Positions 34,980 through 47,361 are shown, counted from the stretch's first letter. The stretch is 64,000 nucleotides of DNA from Calonectria ilicicola (GCA_020809705.1 CP085829.1:6510001-6574000), one strand, 5' to 3'. The notes: generated by a model from the sequence alone, not told the origin. Numbers and translations are program-made.

Positions 34980-37279
34980 ATGGGTGAGGTAACGGGGCTT
35001 TCAATGGCTCCGGTGAAACCTGGGCAGTCTGAAGGTTAGTATATGTGACTCCAGGACATTGCGATTGAGTAACAATCAATGAAATCTAACCTGGAGAAAG
35101 ACCCACAAGCGGAAATCCTGCCACGTCAGTATCCGACAAGCGAGTACATCACAGTGTTTACTGACTAGTCTAGATACAGGGTACCCTGGTAGACCGCATC
35201 TCAGTGGTAAGCTCAACCAACAGAAAGTAGAACGGAGAATACTTTAACTAATATATTCACAGGCCTCGATGAATATCGTCGATTGTACAGCAGTTCTATT
35301 CAGGAGCCTGAAAAATTCTGGGGGGGTCTTGCTCGGGACCTACTGACATGGAGCTCTGATTTTCATACCGTGAAGCACGGTTCACTAGTCGAGGGCAACG
35401 CTGCCTGGTTTCTGGGTGGTAGATTGAATGCTTCATTTAATTGCATCGACCGCCACGTATTCCAAGACCCCCGAAAAGTTGCCATTATCCATGAAACTGA
35501 TGACGGAAATGGCTCACGGAACCTTACATACGTTGAGTTACTAAGCCAGGTGAGTCAGCTATCCTGGGTTCTAAAGGACCTGGGGGTTCGAAAAGGCCAA
35601 ACTATTGCTATATATATGCCGATGATTCCGGAAGCCGTGATTGCCATACTTGCGTGTGCCCGCATCGGTGCTGTCCACTCAGTGGTTTTTGCAGGCTTTT
35701 CTTCTGGGTCTCTCAGAGATCGTGTTGTTGATGCTGAGAGTAAACTCATCATCACAACCGACGAAAGCTATCGGGGAGGAAAGACAATCGGAATTAAAAG
35801 GATTGTCGATGATGCACTACAGGATTTTCCGGATGTTCAAACTTTGGTATTCAAGCGAACAGGTGCTGAAGTTCACTGGGTTCCTGGAAGAGACCACTGG
35901 TGGCACGAGGAGACAGTTAAATGGCCTTGTTATATTCCACCCGAGCCGATGGATGCTGAAGATCCTCTGTTTCTACTATACACATCTGGATCAACGGGAA
36001 AGCCAAAGGGGATTCTGCATACAACTGGGGGTTATTTGGTAGGCGCTGCTGCCACGGCCAAGTATGTCTTCGACCTTCATGATGGAGATCGTTATTTCTG
36101 TGCTGGCGATATTGGATGGATCACTGGCCATACATATGTTGTTTATGCTCCCCTAATTCTTGGCGTGCCTACTGTTGTTTTTGAAGGCACGCCGACTTAC
36201 CCGAGCGCCACTCGCTATTGGGACATAATCGAGCAGCATAGAATCACGCACTTTTATGTGGCACCTACGGCCCTTCGACTTCTGAAACGAGCTGGGTCAA
36301 CGCCTTCTAACCATGACACAGAAAACCTCCGTGTTCTGGGGTCAGTTGGAGAGCCGATCGCGCCGGAACTTTGGAACTGGTATTTTGAAACAGTTGGAAA
36401 AGGCCAATGCCATGTTGTTGATGTAAGAAGAGAACGATATTCACGTTTCAGAATCTAGGTGGATCAAATCAGATCTTTGAGTAATGCTAACGGTGGTACA
36501 GACGTACTGGCAAACCGAGACAGGATCACATGCTATAGCTCCTTTGGCTGGCGTTACTCCAACAAAACCAGGATCTGCATGCCTTCCATTTTTTGGTATC
36601 GAGGCCGTTCTTATTGATCCGGTGTCTGGTAAAGAGATGCTCGGGAACGAAGTTGAAGGCGTGCTTGCTTTCAAATCACCATGGCCCAGCATGGCACGTA
36701 CAATCTGGGGCGATCACAAAAGGTTTCAGGAGACGTACTTGAGCTTATACAAGGGATATTACGTCAGTAAACCCTCGAAATATAATTTTATACGCATATG
36801 TTGACGTTGACCTTTAGTTCACTGGCGATGGAGCTAGTCGCGATCGGGACGGATTCTATTGGATTCGGGGGCGAGTCGACGACGTAATTAATGTAAGTGG
36901 TCACCGCTTGTCCACAGCTGAGATCGAAGCTTCAATGGCCGAACATCCAGCCGTGGCAGAATCCGCTGTGGTTGGTGTTTCGGACGAACTTACAGGGCAA
37001 TCTGTTGTGGCATTTGTATGTCTAAAAGAGGCCTTCAGAAAATCCCAAAGGACCATCAACGAAGAATTGAGGCAACAAGTTCGACAGAAAATCGGCCCTT
37101 TTGCTGCACCAAAGAGGTTGTTGGTCATTGCAGACCTCCCTAAGACTCGATCCGGGAAGATTATGCGCCGCGTTCTGCGCAAGATTGTCATGGGCGAGCA
37201 GGACCAGCTTGGAGACATAACAACGTTGTCGGATCCTTCAGTTGTAGAGAAGATTATTGAGGTAGTGCAACAGAGTTGA
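34980..37279 (+). CDS. acetyl-CoA synthetase-like acyl-CoA ligase
   Basis: Six exons: 34980-35034, 35101-35124 (24 nt), 35180-35206 (27 nt), 35263-36422, 36502-36762 and 36818-37279, in phase, giving 662 residues, normal for acetyl-CoA synthetase. The two micro-exons rebuild the N-terminus ...[25 protein letters not shown]-superfamily motifs: phosphate loop [11 protein letters not shown] (about residue 274), [26 protein letters not shown], the hinge/CoA region [18 protein letters not shown], and the catalytic lysine in [10 protein letters not shown]. The reaction is ATP + acid + CoA to acyl-CoA + AMP + PPi. The Trp of the TYWQTETG segment that restricts the pocket to acetate is kept, which argues for acetate or another very short acid. 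This may be a cluster-associated paralogue, not the housekeeping enzyme; a genome comparison would decide. Confidence 0.92.
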
Positions 37280-37536
37280 ACTGACTTTATAAATTGAGCA
37301 AATATTTTGAGATACAATTTGTCCTATGATTTGTCGACATTTTCTCGTGGGTCTTTGTGTCTAAGATTATGGTTATGATGTAAAATGGATTGATGAAATG
37401 ATATATACTAGTAATGTGATCAAATACTACAAGGAAAGGACGGTAAATTTCACGAATAATCAGTTCTAAAAAAGTGAAATAATTGTATACTCATTATGAA
37501 TCAATAATCGAAACGAAGTATCAAGAGTACCATGGT

Positions 37537-38701
37537 TTAGATACGACTCTTATCGCTTAGCCAAGCAGCAGTAATGAAATCTAACCCATCACGCAACCAA
37601 GGCTCCTGTGTGCTAGTAGTAAAGTCAAACCCATGATCTCCTGGTTGTAGAGATACATGTAACATAGTTCCAGGGTCCAACACTCTTAATAAACCGACCA
37701 GCTTTGCTGTGCCTTCAACAGGCACTGCTGTGTCACCTTCGCCATGAAGCAAGAAGAGAGGTGGGAAAAGTGATTTCCCCCCTTGTCTTGGAGGAAAGCT
37801 GCCTGTGCTGATACGCTTGAGTAGAAACAGCTCCGGTTCATCTCCGAGGAATTCTAGAAACCGACCATTTTGAACCGTCGCAATGGCAACGTCGAGCCGG
37901 GAGGGCGGATCTGCTTCAGTGATGGCGGCTGAATTAACGGTAGCCGATAAGAAATCGTCAACTAAGGCGTTCGGAAAGTTTGACACCCCGACCACGGGTT
38001 TCGTATATTGCTGTGTGTAATGGGGTGCCGTCATGTCTATCATGGGATACAGTGCGATGATGGCCTTCGGGCAGACAAATTGGGACAATACGGATTGGAG
38101 TGCCAAGTAACCCCCTTGAAAGTTACAGAAATTAGCATATGATCGAAGTAATTGGTTTTGTTTTTCAATTTGGACGTATAGCTCACCTGCACTTTCACCA
38201 ACAAGTAGCAACTGTGATAAGTTCATCGACAACTCATGTTGCTTAATGGATGCAAGATGTCGTTCAACTCCTCCTGTTTTTAGCCATAACCAGAAATTTG
38301 ACATATCCTCAATGATGTCACGTCCCTTTGCCTCTGGGAGGAGTCGATAATTTGGACTGATGATGATGGCATCCTTTTCTTCAGCAAAGTCTAAGATCCA
38401 CTTCGAGAACCAGGCCGGAAAGAGACTTAATCCAGTAATCTTGAGTAAATCGATTAGAATTTGTTATTCATCTCGGTAATTCTATACTTACGAGGAAACC
38501 GCCATGTATTCTGACGATAATAGGGCGATTTTGATTGGTTTTTCGTTTAGGTATCAGAATATCTACACCGATCTCAAAACCTGCTGACTGATAATGGGCT
38601 CGAGTTATTTCGAAGCCATTGAAGATTTGCGGTGACACGCTTTGAAGCAGATCAATTAGTGCTCGGAATTGAGCAGCGCGATCTTTCTGTGTCTCTGTCA
38701 T
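37537..38701 (-). CDS. alpha/beta hydrolase (HSL-like esterase)
   Basis: Three exons, 38701-38492, 38439-38187 and 38114-37537, in phase, giving 346 residues. The oxyanion-hole motif HGGF ends exon 1 and the nucleophile elbow GESAGG is rebuilt across the second intron (SAG-GYLAL). The acid is in HGEGDTAVP and the catalytic His in DHGFDF near the C-terminus. SPNYRLLPEAKG is the usual hormone-sensitive-lipase-type segment. I chose the ATG of MTETQ; the frame is open upstream to 38806, so a longer N-terminus is possible. It probably hydrolyses small esters or lactones. It converges on the acyl-CoA synthetase gene. No signal peptide or membrane segment is seen. Confidence 0.9.
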
Positions 38702-39219
38702 AATTCCGGGTGCAATCGCTGGGCTCCGTGCATCGGCTGCGTTATCGCTGTTTAATCGCTTATTGGGGGATGGCGAAGAATGAAGTGCAAGGTAACTTCC
38801 CCTCATTGTTGGTCTCGCACCGGATGCGGAGTCATTTAATGATGCCCAAGTTGAGTTGTGCCCCGCTTTCTCTGGTATTTCCTAAATCGGGTTACTTGGA
38901 GACGCTAAGTATTTGCATTTACCATAGTTGTGATAGTAGCTGATGCTAAAATGGTCCACGAGCGGATGCGGAATTTTTGGTAGCGCATTTCTACGGAGGG
39001 TTACTGAGATGCAAGATCAAATTAGAAATAATCATGATAAGTGCCAGATTCATGTAAATCCCAAGACGGTTCCGAGGAGGTTGATTCTAGTTTAGATTCG
39101 GGGTTGAAAAAACAATACAAAGGTGGTAAGTTACAGATGTAAATCGCATCGATGCTGACAAAATGTATCTTTTATTCGCTTTCTTGTCTATTTTCTATTG
39201 GCAAATTCCTTCACATATT
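38702..39219. other. intergenic
   Basis: 518 bases between the esterase start and the 3' end of the LovD-like gene, both on the minus strand. No gene seen. Confidence 0.6.
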
Positions 39220-40701
39220 CTATCCACTGCCATTTTCACGCAATGCGCTGTAGATCTCCGTCTCCACGCGATCTAAGCATTCAAGAACATATTGATCTAT
39301 TAGCTCTGATTAGCTTGGCGCTTTTGGCATATTTCCCTGAAGACATACCTCCATATGGAAGGATTTGACTTGCGATGATGCCTCCAATATTATTCGTTCG
39401 ATCTGCAAACCAGTAGAGATTGGCGAGTCCCTCCCAGGATCCTACACCAATAGGTCGACCGGTTTCTGTTGGAAAATGGCTGATTGAAAATGACAAACCC
39501 CATCCCTCGGTATGATCATCTGGCATTGGAGTTAGAGGGGTAGCGTTGGCTAATTCAGGCTTCGCAACTGGAACACATATATTACTGAATCGTGGTTTGT
39601 CCGGAATTTGATCTGTGAACATGTCTGTCGCAAGTAGTATTTCTTAGTGCTCTGTCAGCAAATATAGAATAGATGGTAATCTCTTACCTATCACAGTGGC
39701 CGAGTTCAGGAGTCTTACTCCAGTGATATCATCTACCCCATCGTTTAGTAGTAAGGAGATCAGCCCTACTTCATAGTTAGCTCAGAAACGTATTTCAATA
39801 GATTTACCAACTTCCAAACTCTGCTGGCTTTCCAAAACATCCATGGCCTCCTGCGCAAGGCATGCCTTCACCATCTAGCCCATAGCGGCTAAGGAGTGGA
39901 AGTCTATATATGTGATCGGTGTGTACCAGACTCTCGTTCAATAGCCTCCGGTGCATATAGGCCAGATTCGACTTTGTTTGTTTTGAAGGGCGAAATGTGA
40001 CACTGTGCATAGCAAGCGGCTTGAAGATATTTTCGCGAAAGTATTCGTTGAGAGATTTCTCAGAGACTCGCTCAATAATTACCCCTACCCAATCCATTGA
40101 TGTTCCATACTGAAATGTTTCACCAGGCTGATTGACTAGAGGGCGGTTTGTATTCTCAACTCTCTCTCCAGAAAAGTCATCTGCGCCCACCGGTCTTGAA
40201 TACTCTGCCAGGCGTTCGTCTTCAAAGGCGTACCCAAAACCAGCTGTCTTCGTGTCAGAAGTTTAAATATTACATGCTGTCTGCAGACTTACCTGTGTGA
40301 GTAAGGAGCATGCGTAGCGTTATCCTTCTGACCTTTTCAACGAGTTCGAATCCTCCTCCATTTACACGAGTCAGAACTTTGATGTCTCTAAGCTCGGGAC
40401 ATATTTTCTCCACTTGGTCAGAATCATCTAAGCTCAACATGTTCCTTTCAACCATTTGCATACAGGCGACTGAGGTAGCCAGTTTTGTAAATGACGCAAC
40501 CCAAAATATTGTATCCAGTGACATAGGCTCATTGGAACCAATTCCTTTTGTGCCTGAAGCATGTTGAAAGATTGGCTGACCATCGCGTCCAAAGACGGAG
40601 TATACCAGACCAGGAACTTTTCTGTTCACATCACCAGAAGCATACTCGTCGATAGTGTCGCAGAGCCTGGTCCTGCGGCTTTCTGACAATGTCAATCTCA
40701 T
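39220..40701 (-). CDS. LovD-like serine acyltransferase / class C beta-lactamase-fold esterase
   Basis: Five exons: 40701-40293, 40243-39812, 39765-39688, 39624-39349 and 39296-39220, in phase, giving 423 residues, close to LovD (413). The catalytic S-x-x-K is SFTK (Ser70, Lys73), and the general-base Tyr lies in QYGTSMDW (about Tyr182), with MLLTHTAGF between them. The C-terminal part (WGLSFS, GLANLYWFADR, ILPYGD, CLDRVETEIYSAL) matches fungal transacylase relatives. Members move an acyl group from a thioester or ester to a small acceptor, or hydrolyse esters or amides. It is divergent from the Rid-family gene, and a 19-bp motif shared with another promoter of this block lies between them. 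An acyl-transfer role on an amine or alcohol is inference. Confidence 0.9.
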
Positions 40702-41098
40702 ATTGCCCTGATTCCGAGTAAAGCGGTGATGGAGCTCGCAAGGCACAACTTTCTTGATCCAAGCCGAATACGAATGTAATTATGCAATCATCTCACTGCA
40801 AAATAGCCGTGGAATCGCTGTGTCTTATCGATTGCTATCGACATAGCCTTGAAATTAGGAGAGAGAAACAGATTCACAGGCTGCAAATGGAATTGCTCTA
40901 AGCGGTTAGTCGCAAATGAATTGGACAAGGTGGGGTGGCACAAGAATGATCTTAGCCCTTAATACCCGATTAGGAATTTGCAATCAATGTTAGTCTTGTG
41001 ACAGGAGTACTAAGATCCTTAGATAAAGCTTTAGTTCAAATGACAATATTGAGCTTCATAATCAATACTATCAAAATATCCCTCATTACTCTTTCGAC
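40702..41098. promoter_or_regulatory. divergent promoter region with shared 19-bp motif
   Basis: 397 bases between the LovD-like and Rid-family starts. CTTAATACCCGATTAGGAA (40958-40976) occurs here and, in reverse complement without mismatch, at 47592-47610 in the amine-oxidase / dehydrogenase promoter. Confidence 0.75.
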
Positions 41099-41515
41099 AT
41101 GTCTTCAACTGCTCGTTACCAGTGGCTTCCTGGCCCTGTCGGAGAAATGTTACGCTCTTCATCACTGGCGACAACTGTGGCAGTCCCGCTTAGTGGCAAA
41201 TTGATAATCACTACTGGACATGTTGGAGTAAACATAGAAACTGGGGCTCTTGTGACTAGCTCTATAGAAGACGAGTTCAACGCGGTGTTTGATTGTCTCG
41301 ATGCAGCACTCCGAAATGCCGGGGTAAACAACGGCTTGGCTTCAGCTCATAAATTGGTGGCCTACTTCACTCAAGCAGAATATGAAGCAATGATGTTGGA
41401 AATCTTCCGAACCCGGTATCCAGGCCATACCCCAACTTGGACGTCAGTTGTGGTTGCAGCTCTTGTTAATCCGGGAATGCACGTGGAGGTTCAGGCAGAA
41501 GCAATTGCCATCTAA
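41099..41515 (+). CDS. Rid (YjgF/YER057c/UK114) family protein
   Basis: Intronless, 138 residues, the family's usual size. It has SGKLIITTGHVGV near residue 32, FNAVFDCLDAALRNAG, and VNPGMHVEVQAEAIAI at the C-terminus, all typical. Rid proteins form trimers; canonical RidA deaminates reactive enamine/imine intermediates made by PLP enzymes and amine oxidases. The arginine essential for that in E. coli RidA (Arg105) appears to be missing: the corresponding segment reads TPTWTSVVVAAL. It therefore belongs to a subgroup whose activity is less clear. Its location beside amine-oxidising enzymes still suggests imine handling, which is inference. Confidence 0.9.
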   Translation: MSSTARYQWLPGPVGEMLRSSSLATTVAVPLSGKLIITTGHVGVNIETGALVTSSIEDEFNAVFDCLDAALRNAGVNNGLASAHKLVAYFTQAEYEAMMLEIFRTRYPGHTPTWTSVVVAALVNPGMHVEVQAEAIAI

Positions 41516-41798
41516 AGGCTTAGATTGGGAGGGTGAATGATACTGAATGCGGAAAGCACGGCTGAGAAAAATCTACTGCAGATGGTAAATTTTACGGAAG
41601 GTAGTTTGTGTATACTAGGTCTGAACAGTACGCAGATGTACTGTAAGGCTGTATCGGGATTTTGAAAGAAGTATGCTTTTGACACTCCTAGATACTCCAG
41701 AATTTATTAGATTTAGAGGTATTGACAAAAGTAAATATCTTATTGGCCAACTGTATCATGATCTTCGATATCCAAAAACTGCGGTCTAAATGTTCATT

Positions 41799-42599
41799 TT
41801 AAGCCCGATCGGGCATGTTGCGGAAAATGTTGTTGGGGTCGGCAAGCTCCTCCTCAACCGAAGGAATAGTCTTCACCACTTTTGCAGGAGCACCTAGTGC
41901 AACCGAGTAGGGTGGCAGACTCTTGGTGACGACAGCACCGGCCCCAACTGTACATCCTCGGCCAATTGTAACTCCTGGTAGGATGATGACGTTACCACCG
42001 ATCCAGCAATCATCCTCGATTTGGATGGGATGCCCGAACTCGACAAATTTAATTCGAGAAAGTACGCTTGTTTCATGGCCCGCAGTGTAGATATGGACAT
42101 TGGGGCCCATCTGAACACGGTCCCCGATGATGACAAGGCTTGTGTCCAACACTGTGAAACTGACTACAAGTTTAGTGACAAGGAATTAAATATTGTTCAA
42201 TGTACTGACCCAAAGTTCATAAAGCAATTCTTGCCGATTGAAATGTTGTTACCATAGTCTGGAACAAATGGTGTCTCAATGAAGGTTCCTTCGCCAACCT
42301 TTCCGAGCATGCCGGAGAGCATCTCAAAGCGTTTTGCGGCAACCTCCTCGTCATTTCCGATGCTAGGATCCAGGTTGTTAAATTTGTATGCTTGACAACG
42401 AGCCTTGTGGCGCCCCTCCAATAATTTAGGGTGGAGAGGATTGTAGCTGCTCCAATTAGCCTGCCGTCTAGATCCTTTGCGTGCTAGCAAATACGTACAG
42501 CATGCCAGATATCATCTTTTCATATTCATCGCACCAAGGAGTCCCTTGGAAGCTCTTGGCGAGCTCAATAATTTCTAAATCCTTCTGTTGCTTGGCCAT
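41799..42599 (-). CDS. maltose/galactoside O-acetyltransferase-like hexapeptide protein
   Basis: Three exons, 42599-42499, 42446-42210 and 42159-41799, in phase, giving 232 residues. An N-terminal mac-like segment (SGMLYNPLHPKLLEGRHKARC) precedes the left-handed beta-helix repeats: GNNISIGKNCFMNF, TSLVIIGDRVQMGPNVHIYTAGH (with the catalytic His in GH), IEDDCWIGGNVIILPGVTIGRGCTVGAGAVVTKSLPP, and the closing GAPAKVVK. The fold trimerises and transfers acetyl from acetyl-CoA to sugar hydroxyls or, in some members, amines. It is divergent from the permease gene. The acceptor is unknown; acetylation of an imported amine or amino sugar would suit the neighbours but is not shown. Confidence 0.93.
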
Positions 42600-43164
42600 G
42601 GTGATGTGGCAATCGGAGTTTGTGTGTAGGTATTGTCGACTCGTTCAATAATCAACGGCGGAGAGGTAGCAAGGTGTACCTTACGAATGAATCTTCTCCG
42701 ATTATTCGGTGCGGAATATCGGTGTTGACATGGTCAGCTTGGAGATCGTCGTGACCTTTAAGGTGCAAAGCCCTTGAGCGCCTTGCCAGATTAGGTATTA
42801 AGAAGTTCGTCTCCTTGTAGCGCCCGTAAGGACAGAGATTCCCCGCACAGTGCTAAGTTGCCACCCAGCAACAGCCTACGGCACAACTAACCGGCCATCT
42901 TTCCCCGCGTTCCGAGTTATCTTGGTTGTGGGGGTGGATCTGAGCTAGGTGCTGCAGAGATACGACCCTTGACATCGCTGTCGTTGCCGAGCCGGAGAGC
43001 TGGAGGTGAAGCGAGATAGGCCAACAGTGTAGTGGCGGTCATAGTCTCTTGCATAAAGGGATGGCATATCACCGTTATTGCAGGTCAGCAGTTCTCCTTG
43101 AACCATCCAAGCGCTTGCCTACCAGTCGAACACCAGTCTGTTTTCTCTCTACTCAATTATAACT
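42600..43164. promoter_or_regulatory. divergent promoter region, acetyltransferase / permease
   Basis: 565 bases. CCAGATTAGG-TATTAAG (42786-42802) is a weaker copy of the block's recurring motif. Confidence 0.55.
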
Positions 43165-45143
43165 ATGGCTCATATTACACCCAAAGAAGACATCGCCAAG
43201 GTGAAAACCAACGGCACCAATGATTCAGAGATCGGTGTCGGCACCATTGGCAAGCTCAGAGATGTCGACGACGATATCCTTATGGCCCAGGGCCATGTTC
43301 CAGTGATGAAGCGCTCCTTCAATCTTCTTGGAACCCTTGGCCTTGGTTTTAGGTATTGTCTCTCTGATGGAGTTTGACCCTTTAAACATCCTTGCTGAAG
43401 ATAGATGCAGTATTACAAACTCGTGGCTATCCTACGCAAGCTGCTTCGGACAGAGTATGCTCTACGGAGGACCTCAAGCGACTGTGTTTGGCTTGATAGT
43501 TGCCTGTGCGGTGCAATGGCTTGTCGTGCTCGGCCTTGCCGAGCAGGCATCGGCGTTTCCATCTTCAGGAGGTGAGTGAACTAGTGACTGTATACGTAAT
43601 TCTTAGGCTAAAATGCAGGTTTTATGCAGGCCAATACCATTTCACTTATATCCTTGCCCCCGAAAAACACCGCCGATTCGCTTCCTTCTCCGTCGGCATC
43701 ATCAGCGTACTTGGCTGGTGGGTCATTACATGCTCCGGTATTTCAAACAATGTTCAATGTATCATTGGCATGATTATGTTTGCAAGGCCAGATTATAACC
43801 CTCAACAATGGCACTCGTACCTATTATATGTGGGACTCATCCTGCTTACACGTGAGTCCACCAGCAATAAAATGGCGTATAAATGACCCACTAATCACTC
43901 GTAGTGATTCCCATCTTCACAATTCCTCAGCGACATTTGGGCAAGTGGACACAGATGTGTCTAGCCCTTTCAGTCCTCGGTTTTGTCGTTACGACTGTTA
44001 CAATTCTCGCTATGTGCGACGAATTCAACCACCCGAGTATTATTGTCCGTTTTGACGGTACCAGCGGATGGCCAAAGGGAGTTGCGTGGATCATGAGCGT
44101 AGGAAACGCAATGTACGCCTTCGCTAGCATGGATGCTGTGATTCATGTAGCCGAAGAAATGCATCATCCAGGAAAAGCCATACCCAAAGCAATGTGCGTC
44201 TTGTCAAATTAGAAAATGGGGTTCCTACACTAACACTACTCGATTTATAGGAATCTCACTCTTTTGATCGGTTTGGTGACTTCTGTGCCTTTCATTTTGG
44301 CAATGATGTTCGTTATCAAGGACATTGACGCGGTTCGATCGGCTCATCTCCCAAGCCTTGAAGCTTTTTACCAGGCCACTGGAAATAAAGGTGCTGCTCT
44401 AGGATTGCAATCTATACTTGTAGTTCTTTTTTATAGTACGTATATATTTCGTGCATGAGCGATATTTTATCCTAATAGTCGGCAGCCTGTATGCCAAGCC
44501 AATGGATTACATGTGGTCGTTTGACATGGGCATTCTCCCGAGATGTAAGTATTCTCCAATTATTTCTGAGTGTAAAATCATGTAGAGTATTTAACACTTG
44601 ATTTTAGCGTGGGCTGCCATACTCCGATTATTGGAACCACATTTCTTCCACTCGCGGATTCCCTGTGCGTACTACGATTTTGTCAGTGGTCTTTTGTATT
44701 ATTTATGGCGTGCTATATCTCGCCAGCTCGCAGGCCTTTAACTCAATTATCACGACGGCTGTTATTGGAGTCAACATTTCATACGCCATTCCTCAGGCTA
44801 TTACTCTATTTCATGGACGTCACAGATTGCCGAACCGGCCTTTTAAGCTTGGCAGGATCACGGGCTACTTGTGCAATGCCTGGACGCCACTTTGGATTAC
44901 AACCATTGGCGTCTTTATTTGTTTCCCCAACTCCCTTCCAGTTGTAGCCTCGAATATGAATTAGTGAGTTCATCCTTGGAATTATCATTTTCAATGCCCT
45001 AACACATTTATAGTGTTTGCGTCGTCCTGGGATTCATGGGGATCATTCTTGTTGGTCTGTGGGCGAGTGTTCGCCGTCACTTCGAGGGACCTAATATTGA
45101 CTGGGATGCCCTTGGCCACCAGTATGAACAAGAGGAATCTTGA
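43165..45143 (+). CDS. APC-family amino acid / choline / GABA-type permease
   Basis: Eight exons: 43165-43352, 43411-43571, 43630-43851, 43905-44193, 44251-44435, 44486-44544, 44608-44963 and 45014-45143, all in phase, giving 529 residues and about 12 membrane segments. Family signatures: LLGTLGLGFSITNSW in TM1, GGQYHFTYILAPEKHRRF, AMYAFASMDAVIHVAEEMHHPGKAIPKAM (the APC consensus before TM6-7), RLTWAFSRDRGLPYSDYW, and FPVRTTILSVVFC. This is the fungal group containing Hnm1 (choline) and Uga4 (GABA/polyamines). It probably imports an amine or amino acid across the plasma membrane. The location fits import of the substrate used by the oxidases of this cluster. Confidence 0.93.
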
Positions 45144-45611
45144 ATATATTCTCTCATTAGTATTTCCAGATGACCAAGATGGCTATTGTGGAAAGCTGAG
45201 GGGCCTAAATCTGGCAAACTCAATCTCTTACTCCTGAATTTATGTGGGGAATTTTGAGGGACGAATGATGAGCAGAAGAATGAAGAGAAAGTAAAAATGT
45301 AAAGTTAGTGCTTATTGGATGTAAATTACATTGAGAAGAAACCCTACTTTACATTTACATGTATCTGAAGCGAACTGAAGCTTGAGGAGCCTAGCCAGTT
45401 CCTGATCCAATGAAAGAGCTATTTCGGAGTGATTTTCTTTTGAAAAGTCCCTAGTGGAGAACATCAGAGAACATTTTGAAACGAACAAAGGCAAGTGAGT
45501 AGCTTCAATACTGGCCACAGTTCTTGATACAAAGCAAGATATATTTCATACGCACAACTATTTCACTAGCTTAAAATAAAGGAAACACTGATGAGCCAAA
45601 ATAAACCAGCT
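45144..45611. other. convergent intergenic spacer
   Basis: 468 bases between the permease and the amine oxidase 3' ends. No gene seen. Confidence 0.6.
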
Positions 45612-47361
45612 TCAAAGCTTGCTGGCACCCGCCTTCTTGCCGAAGGCAATCAGCTCCCTGTGTGCAGTATGAGCGTTCAAGGACCCTTGCTCCAACGCAC
45701 CATCAATTGCTGCTCTCCAACCATGTGCCCAATCAGCTGAGGCAAAGAAAATGTTACCATGGCGGCTTTGGAGCTCATCTTGGTACTTTGACATATATCC
45801 CGGCTGCCACCAAGCAGGACCGCCTTTCGAGTAAGGATCTGTGCTCCAGTTATGGAGTAGCTAGACGCACGTCAGTTTGTGTTCTTATTTTCTTTCTTTC
45901 TTTTTTTTTTTTAAAAAAAAAAGGAATGAAACTTACCAATCGCTTCACATTCATAGGTTGAAGCTTGTTCAAGGCATCAATAGTTTTCTCAGGGTCATTT
46001 TCGGGCACAAAAGTGGCTCGCTCATCCGCGCCAAATGCCACAACATGAACATCACCGTTAGCTAAGACGCCGTCCGCGTACCCGTACATCAGCAAGCCCG
46101 GGAAACGCATACCGTTCCACCTCTCCAATTCCTTGTTACTGACATCGGCATGAATTTTGGTCATTTGGTTAACATGACCAATATCAATAGCCTCTTGTCG
46201 ACGCTGGGACAGAGGAGGGAAGAAGTTGATATCTTTGAGAACGTTGAGAGGGATTGTGCTGATGATCTTGCGAGCGCGAAATGTTTCCCCATTCGCAGTA
46301 GTAACTGCGACTGGACGCTCGCCTAATGGGGATTGGTTGATCGACTTGACAGGTGTCGAAAATATGTAATCCAAACCAGCCTCCTTGGCTTCTTCGAACA
46401 TGTGCCTTGCAAGTGCTGTTTGTCCGTCGCGGAGCTTATATCTCAGCCAAACGTCCGTAAAGTTATCAGAGCTATGCATCAGGAGAGCATGAGAGCGAAT
46501 CATGTCCCAGAGACTGGATTCTTTCATATTGCCTCCAGAGATGTGAAGCAAAAGTGAGACTAGAAGTCCTCGTTCTTCGGCCGTCAGCTTGTGCTTTATT
46601 TCTTCAAAGCGGTCGTGGCAGGACAGCTGATCCCATTTTTCGACGACTGCACGATCGACAATTGGATTATTCAATTGAGCGTGGGGGAGAGGGCAGATTG
46701 TTCGTCCATATTGGCCATCAACGTTGACAAACATATCCCACGCCTTGGCCTGCATTGCACCGACTTCTTCATGACTCAGTTTCCGCGGCTCAGCCCCTAA
46801 TCACGATATTATTGTTGAGGACGAAGTTTCTGGAGGCAGGATTGAAGTAGACTTACCGGGGACATTTATGGTATAAAATCCCTTGTGCATATTAGGGCTT
46901 CCAGTCGTGATCAAGTCGCGATCCATTTTGTATCGAACCATTTCTCTAAACAAATAGCCCATGTGATGGGTAACCCAAGTGCCGCCCATCTCATAAAGAA
47001 ACCCTAGGGGCTCTTAGAACTATCTCTGATCAAAAGATATGGGGTATACTACGTACCATCCTTCTTAGCGGTGTAGGTTCTGCCACCAATACGATCTCTA
47101 GCCTCTAGAAGCAGGATGGAATGGTCTAAGAAATTGTTAGATTCATGAAATTGAGTATAGGAAACCGATATTACTGAGTAGGCTCAGGTCTCGAACTGCA
47201 GCTAGGCCCGCATATCCTGCACCGATCACAATCGTGTCATAGATTTTGGTTGGAGTTGCGCCATCTGAACGTTGAGGCGAGACGACAGCATCACTGTCAA
47301 TTCCCTTCTGGAAACCGGTTGCGGGCTCCCAAACATGGCCGTCATTAGTCTTGGGAGTCAT
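45612..47361 (-). CDS. flavin monoamine oxidase (MAO-N-like), C-terminal SKL
   Basis: Five exons: 47361-47175, 47125-47057, 47003-46857, 46796-45937 and 45860-45612, in phase, giving 503 residues. The FAD dinucleotide fold is DTIVIGAGYAGLAAVRDL followed by LLLEARDRIGGRTY. Substrate-side and C-terminal segments include YEMGGTWV, HISGGNMKESSLWDM, RKIISTIPLNVL, and the C-terminal FAD region FFASADWAHGWRAAIDGALEQG. The protein ends in SKL, a perfect PTS1 peroxisome signal; Aspergillus MAO-N is also peroxisomal. It oxidises an amine to an imine with H2O2 release. The last intron carries a T12/A10 run (45901-45922). The gene is divergent from the short-chain dehydrogenase. Confidence 0.94.

Noticed and set aside
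44600..44760. Apparent frameshift in the APC permease
   Set aside because: Reading the exon from the acceptor at 44607 in the correct phase (RGLPYSDYW) removes it.
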